From assembly GCA_037176845.1 (NCBI GenBank), contig JAYKXP010000126.1, positions 62,001 to 126,000 of the forward strand: a stretch of 64,000 nt of DNA, in the 5' to 3' direction. The notes beneath the pieces are model-generated. The model searched no databases and was not told where the DNA came from. It saw only the letters and a program-made list of their open reading frames with translations. Below, in pieces: positions 12,006 through 23,623 of this stretch (position 1 is its first letter; every line of letters begins with the position of its first letter). Both the position numbers and the translations under genes were made by a program. This DNA is from Paramarasmius palmivorus. Its lineage: Eukaryota > Basidiomycota > Agaricomycetes > Agaricales > Marasmiaceae.

Positions 12006-12116
12006 TCCTCCTTAGCTCAGAGGTAGAGCGCTTCACTTGTATTATAAAGGATAAATCATGGATGTACATCGATGAAGAGGCCAGTCGTTCAAATCGGCTA
12101 GGGGGAACTATACAGT
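12006..12116 (+). tRNA. tRNA-Thr(TGT) with intron
   Basis: Acceptor TCCTCCT/AGGGGGA (one T-G pair), anticodon stem CTTCA/TGAAG and T stem AGTCG/CGGCT. Loop CTTGTA gives TGT (12038-12040). The intron is about 30 nt. The 70 bp upstream are shared with the copy at 12835. Confidence 0.87.
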
Positions 12117-12416
12117 TCATTCGATGATTTTTGGTCTCTTGATCCGAATGAAAATAACACGCTGTGGGATGTAGTAGATATTTATGAAGACCCCAGGGGT
12201 GCTCTCGATATCCTTCTTTGACGCAATTATTGGATGATTCGACTCGGATAGTTGGTAGACTCTTATGAGGGGTTGTAATTTTCAAGCAGCGAGTTGGTGT
12301 TCTTCTCGCTCACATTTGCATCGGGTTTCCAACGCATATCATGATGCACACCTCTCCTTAGCTTTAGATCTGTTGTCTCTGAGGAGATGAAATCGCCACC
12401 ACCTCCAATCTCTTGA

Positions 12417-12513
12417 GCCCGCCTAGCTCAATTGGATAGAGCATCAGACTCCTCTATTCTTCAATGTAATGAAGTGAGATTTGAAGGCTGCGAGTTCGAC
12501 CCTCGCGGCAGGC
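12417..12513 (+). tRNA. tRNA-Lys-like with altered anticodon (CCT)
   Basis: The body is the Lys tRNA of 11591, but the loop reads CTCCTC, giving CCT instead of CTT, with C at position 37. The acceptor GCCCGCC/GGCAGGC has one C-A mismatch. It is either an anticodon-shifted gene (Arg CCT) or, more likely, a decaying copy. Confidence 0.55.
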
Positions 12514-12834
12514 TACTAAAGGACCAGACTGGACTGTCTTTTTCTATTGTTTCAATTTGTGGCAAGCTGGTTCGCGAGGTAACTTGAATGTATCGCTATT
12601 GCTATTTATCTCAAGGGTAGAGCATGATCAATATAACTAGGTCTAAGGAGTATTTTATGGGCTGATAAGCTTGACAAACGAAACATAGATCTACCAGGTC
12701 TCCGGTTTAAATCTGACAACCACCGTTTTACCGTTTTACATTTGCTGTTGGGTATAGGATCACCTGTTCTTACCCACAGACAGACAGTGTTCGCTTGGTT
12801 TCTATTACTCATTCCAACGACTACCAGGTACCAA

Positions 12835-12934
12835 TCCTCCTTAGCTCAGAGGTAGAGCGCTTCACTTGTATGATCTCCGCGGCAATTGAATGTAGATCGA
12901 TGAAGAGGCCAGTCGTTCAAATCGGCTAGGGGGA
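12835..12934 (+). tRNA. tRNA-Thr(TGT) with intron
   Basis: Same exons as 12006-12116 with a different intron of about 28 nt. Stems CTTCA/TGAAG and AGTCG/CGGCT are perfect. The upstream region 12770-12834 is a duplicate of about 11940-12005. Confidence 0.87.
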
Positions 12935-14324
12935 ACTGATGCAGACGAGGGCATTTTTGATACTCAAGCTCACGAACTGGTGTCGAGATCTGTAGATAAG
13001 ACGGTAATGAGATCAGTCAACAGTATAAAGTATCTAGTCCAGTTCGTTCACTGTCAACATCTGTTAATGCGCTGTATATCGAATAAACAACTTGAGACGA
13101 GGCTTGACGCGAGCGTTGATCTGCGATTGGAATTCTCCGATTATCAAATTAAACTTCAATTTGGAATATAGTTTTGGCGGAATGTCGCGTCAGAACCTAA
13201 TCCAATGCCAATATCGACATGTTGCCTTCTACGCCACCGGGAACTGCTACACGCTGTGCCGCCTTCAAGTTTCTCCAGCTTTGATATTATCAATCCCGAG
13301 GTTGATCCAATTTCAGTCACCCTCGTGTGGGGTAGATAAGACAGCCTCTAGAGCACATTGCCTTCGCTACATTCTTCGCTTTCGTCGCCTTACATAGAGA
13401 ACTACCACTGGCAGGGCAACAGCGAAAGCAGAGCAGATGGTTCGGATACGATGCTGGGGATAGGTATTGTTACGCGGACAAAGAGAATCTGTAGTTTCAA
13501 GTGCTTTTTGCTCGCTCGCACAAGGACGCAGTCGATACTAAGTTCTTGTACAAGAGCCCTTCCTGAATTGACTTTACCCATGTGGTTTAAGACGAGCATG
13601 TGATGCCCAGGGGTGAAATGATTCACACTGTACACTAATTCGTCATAGAACATCCAGGGGTTTCCGTCTGCCAGTCTCGTTCCAGAGACGGAGATGTTAT
13701 GAACGCTCTTTACCGTGCAACAGGACCTGATCGGGTCTTTTCGTTCCGACGGCAACAAGACGGCATAAAGGATCTGCTATGCTATGCATGTGGCGCCTTT
13801 GACTTAAACCACACGCGTGACGTCGTTTCCCGCTGCCTTGACACTTTGGTCGACATGAGCTGGTGTTTTAGCCATACGGCTCGCAGCTCATCTCCACAGC
13901 ACATAATACAACTCTTTCGGCGATCGCTTTCGGCAGCGATGCTGTCGCACTTCGTCGTAGTTCTATCCCCGTTGACCACGGGTTGCTTCGTTGGCATCTC
14001 ATTGCTTTACCAATATTAATTCACCGGGACCCTGGTTTCCCTGGAATCCATAATTAATCATTCTATTCCGAGAGGCTACTCCCGGAGCATCACTGCATCC
14101 AAAGATATATCAACGAATCGAAGCTCGACGAGAAAAGTGCTTCACACTCTATACAGCTTTTCCTCTAGATCCATTCGGACTAATTTTAAGCATAGTGTGC
14201 TGCTATTTAAATAAAAACGGGATTTCTTCCTCCCCTCAACCACCCCGTCACCGTTCTTACAGCATTCACTCCTCAACTCACTTTCTCGCCGACAATTCGT
14301 CATATCAGGATAGAATCGGCGAAA
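12935..14324. other. no confident gene; minus-strand open frames 13402-13758 and 13782-13997
   Basis: The minus frame 13402-13758 has protein-like composition (...FYDELVYSVNHFTPGHHML...) and may join the one upstream by splicing, but I recognise no family. The promoter of the GH128 gene should lie at the right end of this stretch. Confidence 0.35.
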
Positions 14325-15459
14325 ATGGCTGCTGGCAAACTCATCAATCTCGTTGCTTTGGCTTCATTGGCAGTTCTTGGGACATCCTTGGTTTTCAAGC
14401 CTGTCAAGGCTCATCGTGGTATACTTCAACGCGAGCTCAACAATAACAGCGTTGTCGGAGATTCTTCACATCTCGCTTCGTCTAACACACTGAGCAACGA
14501 CGCCATTGGGTCAGGTAAAGTATGCCTCGCCTGGTCCAATGGCGAAGATCCTGCACTCGCCAATTTTGTTACGGACTTTGCTGGAATGTACTTATTCTGT
14601 ACTGGCTATTGTTGGTGCTTTGCTGATATGTCTTCAGCCTCTACACTTGGAGTCCCAATCTTCCCACCGACCTTCATGGTTATATCGGCGTTCCCATGTT
14701 ATGGGGTCTAGACCAGGTTAACGATTTCGACAGACTGGTGAAGCCTGGGTATGCCAATTGGGTTCTTGGTATGAACGAGTAAGTGGCTTAACCCATTTCG
14801 CCACGACCCATGCATTGATTTTGATTTAGACCCGATCAAGCCGGCCAATCCAACATGTCTCCTCAGGATGCAGCCGCACTGTGGCAACAACATATTCAAC
14901 CTCTTGCTTCGCAGGGCTACCAACTCGTCTCACCTGCCTGCACATCCGATCCCAGAAGCAAGCAGTGGATGAAGGGTGAGTAACCTTTTCCACTGAATGC
15001 CTTTACATGTAACAATTACACTGAGCCGTTATAGACTTCTTCAGCGCCTGCGCCGGCTGTACTTTTGATGCTATCGCTGTTCACTATTACGATACTTCGG
15101 CTGATGGATTAATCGCCTACCTCGAGGACTTCCATAACACGTTCGGAAAGCCAATATGGTTAACCGAATTCGCTTGCCAGGTGCGTTTTTGATGCATATT
15201 ATGTTTGATATCAACATTAAATACTATCTAGAACTTTAACGGAGGTACTCAATGCTCTGTTGAAGAAGTCCAGCAATTCATGAGCACAACCATTGATTTC
15301 ATGGACAGCACTGACTGGGTTCAGCAGTATTGCTGGTTTGGTCAGCCTCGTTTCTTATTCTTGATTGTCCCTGAAGTCTAACACTAGATACTAGGTGGGC
15401 TCATGAACAGTGATGGTAGTCTTACCGACCTTGGCCGGCAGTACCTCTTTGATCACTAA
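14325..15459 (+). CDS. secreted GH128-type (Asl1-like) glucan hydrolase
   Basis: Predicted endo-beta-1,3-glucanase-type enzyme of family GH128, secreted, acting on fungal wall or storage glucan. Proposed exons: 14325-14587, 14638-14778, 14830-14975, 15035-15180, 15232-15340 and 15395-15459 (289 aa, phases consistent). The N-terminus MAAGKLINLVALASLAVLGT is a signal peptide. The catalytic core shows LAWSNGED, ILYTWSPNLP, VPMLWG, the acid/base motif WVLGMNEPDQAGQSNMSP, GCTFDAIAVHYYD and the nucleophile motif IWLTEFACQNFNGG; both family glutamates are present. Length is normal for a single-domain member. The stop lies at 15457-15459. A copy of the last exon and 3' flank lies at 19870-20165. The substrate is inferred from the family only. 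Confidence 0.9.
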
Positions 15460-15654
15460 GCAGATGGAATGAATAATACCTCTTCAATTCGACATTCTCT
15501 AGTTATGGGGTCATATCTTTTGTGTGTGCTTTCCCTGATTTATCAAACGTTTTTTGTTCTACCCAGATTGTGTTTAGTCCTGCTTATCGAGCATAGTTGT
15601 TGCAATGTGGATCAGTTTCGTTTGCGACAGATCGCATCTCTTGCCGCTCCGCAA

Positions 15655-16870
15655 TCTTTGCTGTTGACCTCCGTCTACTCTCGCCGTTAAGAAGCATGAA
15701 TCGTCCGTGTTACTTTATGATCCGACTCGGGCTAAAATCTCCTTGGCAATATTCAGCTTCTCTGTCCTCTCAACGTCCAACCCTTAACAATAACAGATCG
15801 GATTTCTCAGCCCAGGAACATGAGAGTTCTCGGATACTAGGTACTGTACTATTTCATTTGTTTCGGATGGCGGACCTGCGGTGACTATGGAGAATTTTCA
15901 GGAATTGACGCCCAAAATGGCCAAATTTAGGCGAAATTCGGGACGTTAGCGCTGGTATCCCATCGGGCTCGGATGATCATCCAGTGTCCTGTGAGCAACT
16001 AGAAATTTCGGCTCATCCCATGTCTACTCCCTGGAACACATTCTACATATTCATTTGCCTCCACGGTGCATTCCTCAAATTTAATACTCGCCTTCCATAG
16101 CCCAACGATAACCACACCCGTAATGCACGATGAGAGACCTCTCCCGTCCCCAATTGATTAATACGCCCTGTTGTTCGTTCTCGTTGCTCTCGGAACTCTG
16201 TGCACCATCGTTCTACTCGAACTGTACACTCAATCCATCGCCTCAGCTCTGCCCTGATACCCGCAACAACTGGCTTGCGCAAGTTCAAGAAACACCGTAT
16301 CACGGAAACAAGACCACACACACTGGGGAACGTGAGAAGTTTGGGAAGGGCAGGAACAATGATTCAGGGTACGTCCTACATACCCACTGCCGAAATCAAG
16401 TAGGTAACTTCCCTCTGCACTTCACTTGTATGATTGAATACTACTGGAGTAAATCGATGAAGACTCGGAGGCCAGTCGTTCAAATTGGCCAGGGGGAAAT
16501 GCTTCATCATTTGGATTGGCTTTATTTACTTTCTTTTGGCCCATACCGGCAGACGATAGCATTGGCCAGACTCCTCGAACTAACCCCATACTTCCGGGTA
16601 GTTGCTACATACTATACCTATCTTTGCAACCTATGTTTTTTGTAGCATACCCTTTGTTCGAGCTAATAAAGAGAGTATTTGTTCCGGCCATTGCATCCTC
16701 ATTGAGGTGACAGACAAGACGTGAGTATCATTAAGGCCGATGGTGAGGTCGGCCAGCTATTAGATCCCCCTAGTTTCCTGTGAAGTTTGATGTACTGAAC
16801 GAGCGTATAATCCAATTTACCATCCCTTCCTTCAAAGCAAGTAAACCGATGACCCCGGTATAGGTTCGAG
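15655..16870. repeat. segmental duplication, copy B (decayed)
   Basis: Collinear with 9530-11420 but with many indels. It begins TTTGCTGTTGACCTCC directly after the GH128 3' flank, carries ACCACACCCGTAATGCACGA, a truncated tRNA-Thr (16419-16497), CATACTTCCGGGTAGT and a tRNA-like relic near 16735. The long plus-strand open frame at 16130-16645 crosses these landmarks and is therefore not a gene. Confidence 0.65.
16419..16497 (+). pseudogene. truncated tRNA-Thr(TGT)
   Basis: The 3' part of the Thr tRNA is present (CTTCACTTGTA, an intron, then GAGGCCAGTCGTTCAAATTGG), but the acceptor 5' strand and D arm are gone and extra bases lie in the 3' anticodon side. Confidence 0.7.
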
Positions 16871-16899
16871 ATACACAGACATAGATCTACCATTGAGCA

Positions 16900-17661
16900 C
16901 GCCGCTAAATATTAAAAATCGCCAAGAACGTACACGGAGGTCGCCACTACCTCAAAGATGGAACCTTCTTTCCCAAAGGGCAAAGTGCTCTCTTTGTTGT
17001 AGGACTAGTTATTTATGCAGTACCCGTGCTCACATCGCAAGCTGAAGTACATCCCTGCTCTTGTAGAGTGAACGGAAGGCGATTTCAAAATTGTATTTGG
17101 AACATTTTGGTCGCAGGTGTTGACTAGTATTTCAGTGTTACAGAAAACTCGGCTAACCTGATCTAATGGTACCTCGGCAAACATTCTAGCTTTTTAGCTT
17201 GAATGGCTCCAGGGCACCCCTCTACCTCCCCATAAGTAAGCGGTCGAACTCACCGAGTAAATACGTCAGTGTTTTATTTTTATTTGTTTCCTGAATGCTC
17301 ATCATCCTTCGTTGGCGCTCTAACTGGAGCTGTCGGGTGTCAGGAGGGCTTCAATTCGGAAAAATTGAACCAGAAGATAAGCATTTTGGCCAACGACATA
17401 CGGTCATTTGACGACTCTACACACCCGAGATTATGCCTAGCCGCGTTTAATCGCAAGTCTATTGTCGTAACTGCGGCCTCGAGGCAACTTTTCCGCCTGT
17501 TTGGCAGTCAAAATGGTTGATACATGAATTGACATGTCAAAGAAGAGGTACCAATCAATCCTCAGCGCCTGGTGAACATTCACTTCTTCACAAGCTACCG
17601 CCGTCGTTCAGTTCGTCATGACATTCTCTCGCATTGACTCCGAAATTAAAATCTAACATAT
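16900..17661. other. no gene; short dispersed repeat at about 16930-16975
   Basis: 16930-16975 (ACGTACACGG ... ATGGAACC ... TTTCCCA) recurs at 23424-23472. The open frame 17269-17520 has no recognisable feature. The promoter of the next gene lies at the right end. Confidence 0.4.
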
Positions 17662-19500
17662 ATGGGTTCGAACATTGCAGTTCAGTTTGCTCCCCTTCCC
17701 AAACTCATGTCAGGCACTTGTGTCGCTGCTAATCCAGATATATCTAGTATTGGTGTTCGCATTGCCGTCTACGCTCAAACTTTACTCAGTTATGCACCCG
17801 CATTTTTGTTCACATATGACGGGAAGCTCGACTCTGAGGAGGAAAGGGGCCTTTTCAAAATCTACACGCCACTCCTCATCTCTTCAATGGGACTCCTTGT
17901 AACGACGGTGATTCAAGAAGCCACTATTGGCCTTGGAAATCATCATATTTTGATCGTCTTAAACTTGGTGTGGATGATGAACGCAAGTGCACTAGTACTT
18001 TGCGTTGTGCCCACGACAGAGGTGCTAAATCGTCCTGTGCTAAACGCTCCTGTTGTATGATGATTTTGTTTCTTACTTGGAATGATACTGAATGATATTG
18101 TTCCATAGTCTAGGACACAGCCACACATTAGGCGTTTGCTTTTGTGGTGGCCACAAAGACATCGTCAAATGTTGGGTGTGGTTCTCGTGAGCTTCACTCT
18201 TACGGGCATGTCCATCCTGGGATTATGGCATTGGATAGTTCTGGATATTCCCGGATTCGAACGAAGCGCTCTACCTAGCCAATGCTTTGACGAGATCACC
18301 ACGACATATCTATTCATCCCCTTTCCCATCACTGATCGCCGTATCCGAACACTTTCTCTCATATTTTACTCGATCATGGCCCTTCCACTGATCAATATTG
18401 AGATAACGGTCATGGTCTTGAACGCTATCAACCTTTTCCTCATATCGCCGTTGAAAAACGCTCATCAGGGGGACTTCCTCGGAATCATTCGATCGGTTTC
18501 CTTCCTGTCCAATTGGCTGTACACGCTGATTACCGTGTTAGCTCTTCCAATCTTTGGAAGAAATTGGGCCTGGCTCGAACCACGAATGAAATGCATTCTG
18601 GCTGTGCTTGTACCTCTGATCATCACCGTTCACACCCTGATTGATACAGAACTTACCATAAGGAGGAATGCGAGCCTAGTTCAAGACGGGGAGAAGCAAT
18701 GGACGTTTGGGCAAGTTCTAGCTTTGCTGCTAGTATCGCTTCCTATCATGGAGGTGGTATCCATGTTCCTCAATGGGACGCCTGTTGGGAAACGCGTCCG
18801 TAGGTGGCTCCTGGACGTCGTAGAACTGCGTTGGCTACTCAGAGGACTGCTCCTTCCTAGTCATCAGCGCTGGACGGAGCTCCATGATCAGATTGATGGT
18901 GCCATCACCGAGTCTCGTGCAGCCTCTGCGGATCTTCGCCTTGAAGTAGATAAAATGGGCGCAATTCTACTTCCATGCGTTGCTGCTTCCAACATTTTCT
19001 CAGTTGGTTCGCTGCTTCTTGTAGCAGACCAAACCCTGAAAATCGCCCATGAAACTTTGACGGTCTCCCGACATCCTCCCATGTTCTTTAAACCCCCAGA
19101 AATACCTCAGTCCATGTTAGTGCCAGTATTGCCCCCAAATACCCATTTTCCCAAGCGAAGAAAGCGCAACACGACTCCTTCAGACGAAGGTCGCGTTGAT
19201 CTTGCCTTGCGGCGTCTCATCCATGCCCTTACGGAAGCCCGGGACAGCGTTTCAGTCGCACAAAGCGTACGATTTCCCGACATCACTGATCAGAGTCGAT
19301 TCAATGTTGTCAACATGCACATACAACATCTTTTGGACATACTTGATACGGCCTTGACCACAACCAAGGGTCTGTCGTTAGCAGACGCCTGTCTGCCCCT
19401 CGAGGAGAAGATATCGCGAAACAATACTCTCGCCACATATGCTATTTTAGCTTTCACGATATTGTTGGCGAGATGTCTACGAGTATGGTCGGCGATCTAG
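17662..19500 (+). CDS. polytopic membrane protein of an Agaricomycete family (593 aa)
   Basis: Two exons: 17662-18051 and 18109-19500, in phase 0 across a 57-nt intron. The N-terminus has the motif NPDISSIGVRIAVYAQTLLS, typical of an uncharacterised basidiomycete membrane family in which a conserved 'PDI.G.GVRI' stretch precedes the first helix. Further helices follow (about LLISSMGLLVTTVI, ILIVLNLVWMMNASALVLCV, VVLVSFTLTGMSILGLW, VFFLSNWLYTLITVLAL-like and ILAVLVPLIITVHTL). A long hydrophilic C-terminal part contains a coiled-coil-like stretch (HDQIDGAITESRAASADLRL) and a last hydrophobic segment near the C-terminus. The splice donor GTTGTA is not ideal. The exact intron could differ, but no better join was found. 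Function unknown. Confidence 0.75.
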
Positions 19501-19869
19501 AGTTCCAAGACCGGCTGGATAAAGGTATCGACGGGGAGGTTGATTACAGTCTTGTTCCCATGGTTGATGTCAATAGGAAGGAGGGTTTTGAAAAAGTGTA
19601 GATTTGCAGCTAGTCCACTATGATAATTATCTGTTCCGAAGCATATCAAGAATTATGTACCATATTATTTCGCGGTTGATAGGGAGACAGTAAAAATACA
19701 AATATTGATGCATTTCGGGAGTTCAATTTTCAAAGGGTATACGGATTGTAAATCTATTAGCGTTATCACGCGTCTCCAGAACTTGATAATTAATTTGTTC
19801 GACATCTGTGTTCTTAGAACTCTGAGCTCTCCTTAACTCAGCCTGGGTAGTATTGTCAGTCTGGATTCC

Positions 19870-20165
19870 CAAGACTACTCATGCGTAGTGATGGTAGTCT
19901 TACCGACCTTGGCTGGCAGTACCTCTTCAAGTTTGATCACTAAACGAATGGAAAGAATTGATGCCTCTTGGGTTAGTGCATGAATTCAATTTAACATTTT
20001 CTAGTTATGATCATATCTTTTGTGGTACTGTGTATCTGTTTCAACTGATTTATGAGACATTATTTGCTCGAACCAGAACGTGTTTAGTCCTGCTTATCGA
20101 GCATAGGTGTTGCAATTTGGATCAATCTCGTTTGCGACACATCACATCTCTTCCTAAACAAAGTG
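19870..20165 (+). pseudogene. fragment: last exon and 3' flank of a GH128 paralogue
   Basis: Matches 15411-15640: GTGATGGTAGTCTTACCGAC, GGCAGTACCTCTT, GATCACTAA and then the 3' flank with TTTAGTCCTGCTTATCGAGC. No catalytic part is present. It lies directly downstream of the membrane protein gene. Confidence 0.8.
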
Positions 20166-20677
20166 TTGTCATAGGTGCAAAACATTGCTTCTCACAAGGG
20201 TAAGCTATTGTGTATTGGCTAACGTTATCATACGTTCACTTACTCGAGTGCTACCGGAAGAAGTAGGCTAGTATCTGAAAAGGACCTCTGCGCCTTGCTA
20301 ACAGCGCAAGCTGACAGCTAAATTGAGAATCGAGGGTCACGAGGACAAATAATGACAGCGTGTGTAATAGCTCCCTAGACGATATGTCTAGGTATGGTAG
20401 CTGAGAGCCTTAGTTCACCCGAGACCTGGACACAACGAGGTTTGATAACAACGTAGGTACAAGTACTGGGCAAAATAAGACTAACGAAGGTAAAATAATG
20501 AGCTTGTTTATATAGCAATAGTCCGGGTAAACGGGTAATAGGAACCCGGAGATGGTAAGGAATGCATGAATGTTGAGAAGCTAGCGTAGGCGTTACAGCG
20601 TGGATCAAGGGGTTCACATTGACATTTAAACTCCCCGTACGCGATGGACCAGCCATTCCTTCTCTTGCTCTCTCCCC
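20166..20677. other. intergenic, possible LTR-like remnant
   Basis: 20392-20451 matches 1808-1863 in inverted orientation. No terminal repeats or coding sequence of a retroelement were found. The right end is the P450 promoter region. Confidence 0.35.
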
Positions 20678-23060
20678 ATGACTGTCACTCAGTTGTATAA
20701 CATCTCCCAACCATTTGCCCTCGTCGGGTTCATCTTGACGTTTATCGTCATATACCTATTCCAAAGGTATCGGTCACCGATTGATATTCCCGGACCTCGA
20801 CATTGTCGATCGCTGCTCGGTGTGAAGTCTTCAAGTCTCAATCATTTTCCGACATTGATATAGATTGCAGGATATGAAGCGGAGTTCAATAGATGCAAGC
20901 CCGACACTAAAGACAGCCTATTCCAATGTCACGCTAAATATGGAACCGCTTATCACATTTCGGGTCTTCTATGGGTGCGCATTATCTCCCATCCCTCGTC
21001 ATTTTAACCTCCTTCTGACGATAACTATGACGCTAGTCAGACATCCTGGTGATCTCCGACCCACGCGCCCTTCAATATATTCTTCACACCTCCGGTTACA
21101 GATATCGAAAACCGAATGACGCAAGATTCTTGACACTCGTTGCTTTTGGGCGTGGAATTCTCTACTCGGAAGGTCGGTATATTCCCTTTATGCTGTAGGA
21201 GTATTTGGCTGATTATTGCGCAGGGGAATCGCACGTACGACAGCGAAGAATTTTGAACCCGGCATTCTCTGTCACTCAGCTCAAAGAATTTCTCCTGGTT
21301 TTCCAGCGTTGTACCAACAATGTACGTCTTATTATCCAGGAGATAGAACCCCATACCATGGAATTTCTAGGCTCTAGACAAATTGGCCGAACGGGTGGCA
21401 CAGGGGGCTGATCGCCTTAATCTTTCTCTTTGGGCTTCACAATTGGCTCTTGATGCTATAGGGGAAGGTATGTAACAAAGCAACACGCTCACGAAAAAGA
21501 TAACTGAACGACTTGGACATTCAGCGACGTTTGGCCATGAATTCGGCGCATTGGAAGGACATACGGATGATTTATTCAGAGCTAATAAGCAGCTTGTGTA
21601 CGTCTCTCCCCGCCGTCTATCTCCACGCCTTCTCACATTAGGAAGTCGCCGATTCGGAGATACTAGCTCCAAGACACTTCTCATACGCGCTATCCAGAGA
21701 TACATCCCTATCGAGCTAATGGCTTGGCTCTCTAATATCAAACCTTCGAATGACGCCATTGTTACTCGCACTGGAGGGTCTATACGACGAATTGCTGCAA
21801 GAGACATACTAGCGAAGGCGAAACAAGAAGCCAAAGGATGCGAATTGGATAGACGCAGGGATATTCTAAGCGTTTTAGGTTCGTCTTATCTCCATCCTCA
21901 GCGAAACGTATGCTAAACCAAGAACGTAGTACAGTGCAATAATGCCACTGAAGCAAAGAAGCGTATGTCGGATGAGGAGGTAATATCCCAAACTGTGTAC
22001 GCACGCCACTCCTACTTAAACAAGCCATTAACAACTTTGCGCAGAGCTATTATTCAAGCAGGACACAGCGTTACAGGTGCCTTTATGGCATGGCTCTTTC
22101 ACGAATTGGCTAGACATCCAGAAGATCAAGAACGCATATATCAAGAGATCCAGGATTTTCGCTCCAAGAATGGCGCTGATGCCCCACTTAGGGCCGAAGA
22201 CTATGAAGAAATGACATATCTCACTGCTTGTCTCAAGGTGTGTGACGTGAGTTCCTTCATGGGGGATGTTAGCTGACGAAAGAAAAAAAAGGAAAACTTA
22301 CGCTATCACCCTGCTTTACCTACTCTCGCACGAGAAGCCACAACTGGCGATATTATCCCGTTAGCTATCCCAGTTGTATCGCCAACCACGGGTAAGACAA
22401 TCACTCACATTCCAGTACAAAAGGGACAAAGAGTCATGCTGGATTTCGGTTCCTACCAACGGTAAGCCAGAGCCCTTCCTATTAGATTCACTATATTCAA
22501 GCTTCCCCGTTTACATAGATTGAAACATGTATGGGGAGAAGACGCTGATACCTGGAACCCGTCACGCTTCTTGAACCAAGACAGGAAGTTGAACTTTCAG
22601 TACAACGTGGGAATGTATGCAAACATGTACGTGTTATCGTTGTCTCCCTTCTGTTTATACTCATTTAATTCCAGCTTGTCCTTCAGTACGTGTAATCTTA
22701 TGCGTTTTCCAATCTCTGATCCCCATTATTCGCGAAGGTGGCGGCGTTCAGGGATGTATTGGGTGAGTATCGATTGTTTCTGGTTTACATCGGTCTAATT
22801 TGTGACACACAGATGGCGCTTCGCGTGAGACCATCTCTTTTCTCCGAGAATTGAACTGAAGATTGACCTTTACGCGACCCCGTAGACTCGCTGAGGCACA
22901 GACAATCGTTATCGGAATCCTTGAGCGATTGAAGCTGATTCTTCCACCGGAAGGCATAGAGATCCAAGGGGTTCGAAGTGGAATGAATGTGCCAATGGTA
23001 GCGGGGAAATGGGACGAGGGCATGCAGGTTCCATTGGTGCTGGAGCGAAGGGAGAAGTGA
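20678..23060 (+). CDS. cytochrome P450 monooxygenase (14 exons, 563 aa)
   Basis: A membrane-anchored microsomal P450. Proposed exons: 20678-20819, 20871-20974, 21037-21172, 21224-21321, 21371-21467, 21525-21878, 21930-21996, 22045-22237, 22292-22461, 22519-22626, 22675-22685, 22738-22762, 22813-22824 and 22886-23060; all phases close without a stop. An N-terminal anchor helix (FALVGFILTFIVIYLFQRY) precedes a proline hinge (IDIPGP). Helix I reads IIQAGHSVTGAFMAW, with S-V-T in place of the usual acidic residue-T-T. The ExxR motif is KENLRYHP, the PERF-like motif WNPSRFL, and the heme loop FSGGVQGCIG followed by WRFALAEAQT. The heme loop is built from micro-exons of 11, 25 and 12 nt, so gene finders may miss it and call a truncation. 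Substrate unknown; no biosynthetic partners lie nearby. Confidence 0.88.
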
Positions 23061-23623
23061 TATTCATAATCTGTACGTGGTGCTTTGCGGAACTTATAAG
23101 ATAGTTGTATGCAGTGACAACGCTTCAGGTTGATGTACAAACCTTGAAGCCGCGTGTATGTCTCCAGAACCCATAATTATGACCGCTTGTATGCTACGAT
23201 GCCCTTGACGAATTGCCCGGAATACTATACAGACTCTAAAGTGGTATGGCTTGCGGATAGACACCCCGCTTCGCTCGATTGTTTACCCAATCAAGGAGTA
23301 AGGTGTCGAATTGCAACGCAAAGTCAGAAGCTCGCCTGGGAACCCAAAGACCGTTGTCAAGATTCCACAACACGCCGACTATTCTCAGTGATGAGCGAGA
23401 GCCAGGGTAAAATAGACAAAAACGTACACGGGAGCTGACACTCCTTTAAAAATGGAACCATTCTTCCCAACGCACATACTGCTTCATACTCCTGCTCCGG
23501 GGTATATGGGCCCATTCTCATATTCCGCCACTGTGGGCCGCTCCTTACGTACGACTTGAACGTTTGAATTCGCGGAAAGTTTGCGAGCAGGGACGTTAGT
23601 TCCGGGAGAACCTACACGTATTC
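23061..23623. other. intergenic; short dispersed repeat
   Basis: 23424-23472 repeats 16930-16975. Nothing else seen. It separates the convergent P450 and F-box genes. Confidence 0.4.

Noticed and set aside
16130..16645. 171-codon plus-strand open frame
   Set aside because: It runs across a tRNA-Thr relic and landmarks of the segmental duplication, in frames that differ from the sister copy; no domain.
22800..22890. Apparent stop codons and frameshift after the P450 heme loop
   Set aside because: A 61-nt GTGAGA..TAG intron (22825-22885) removes them and gives WRFALAEAQT, so the gene is probably intact.
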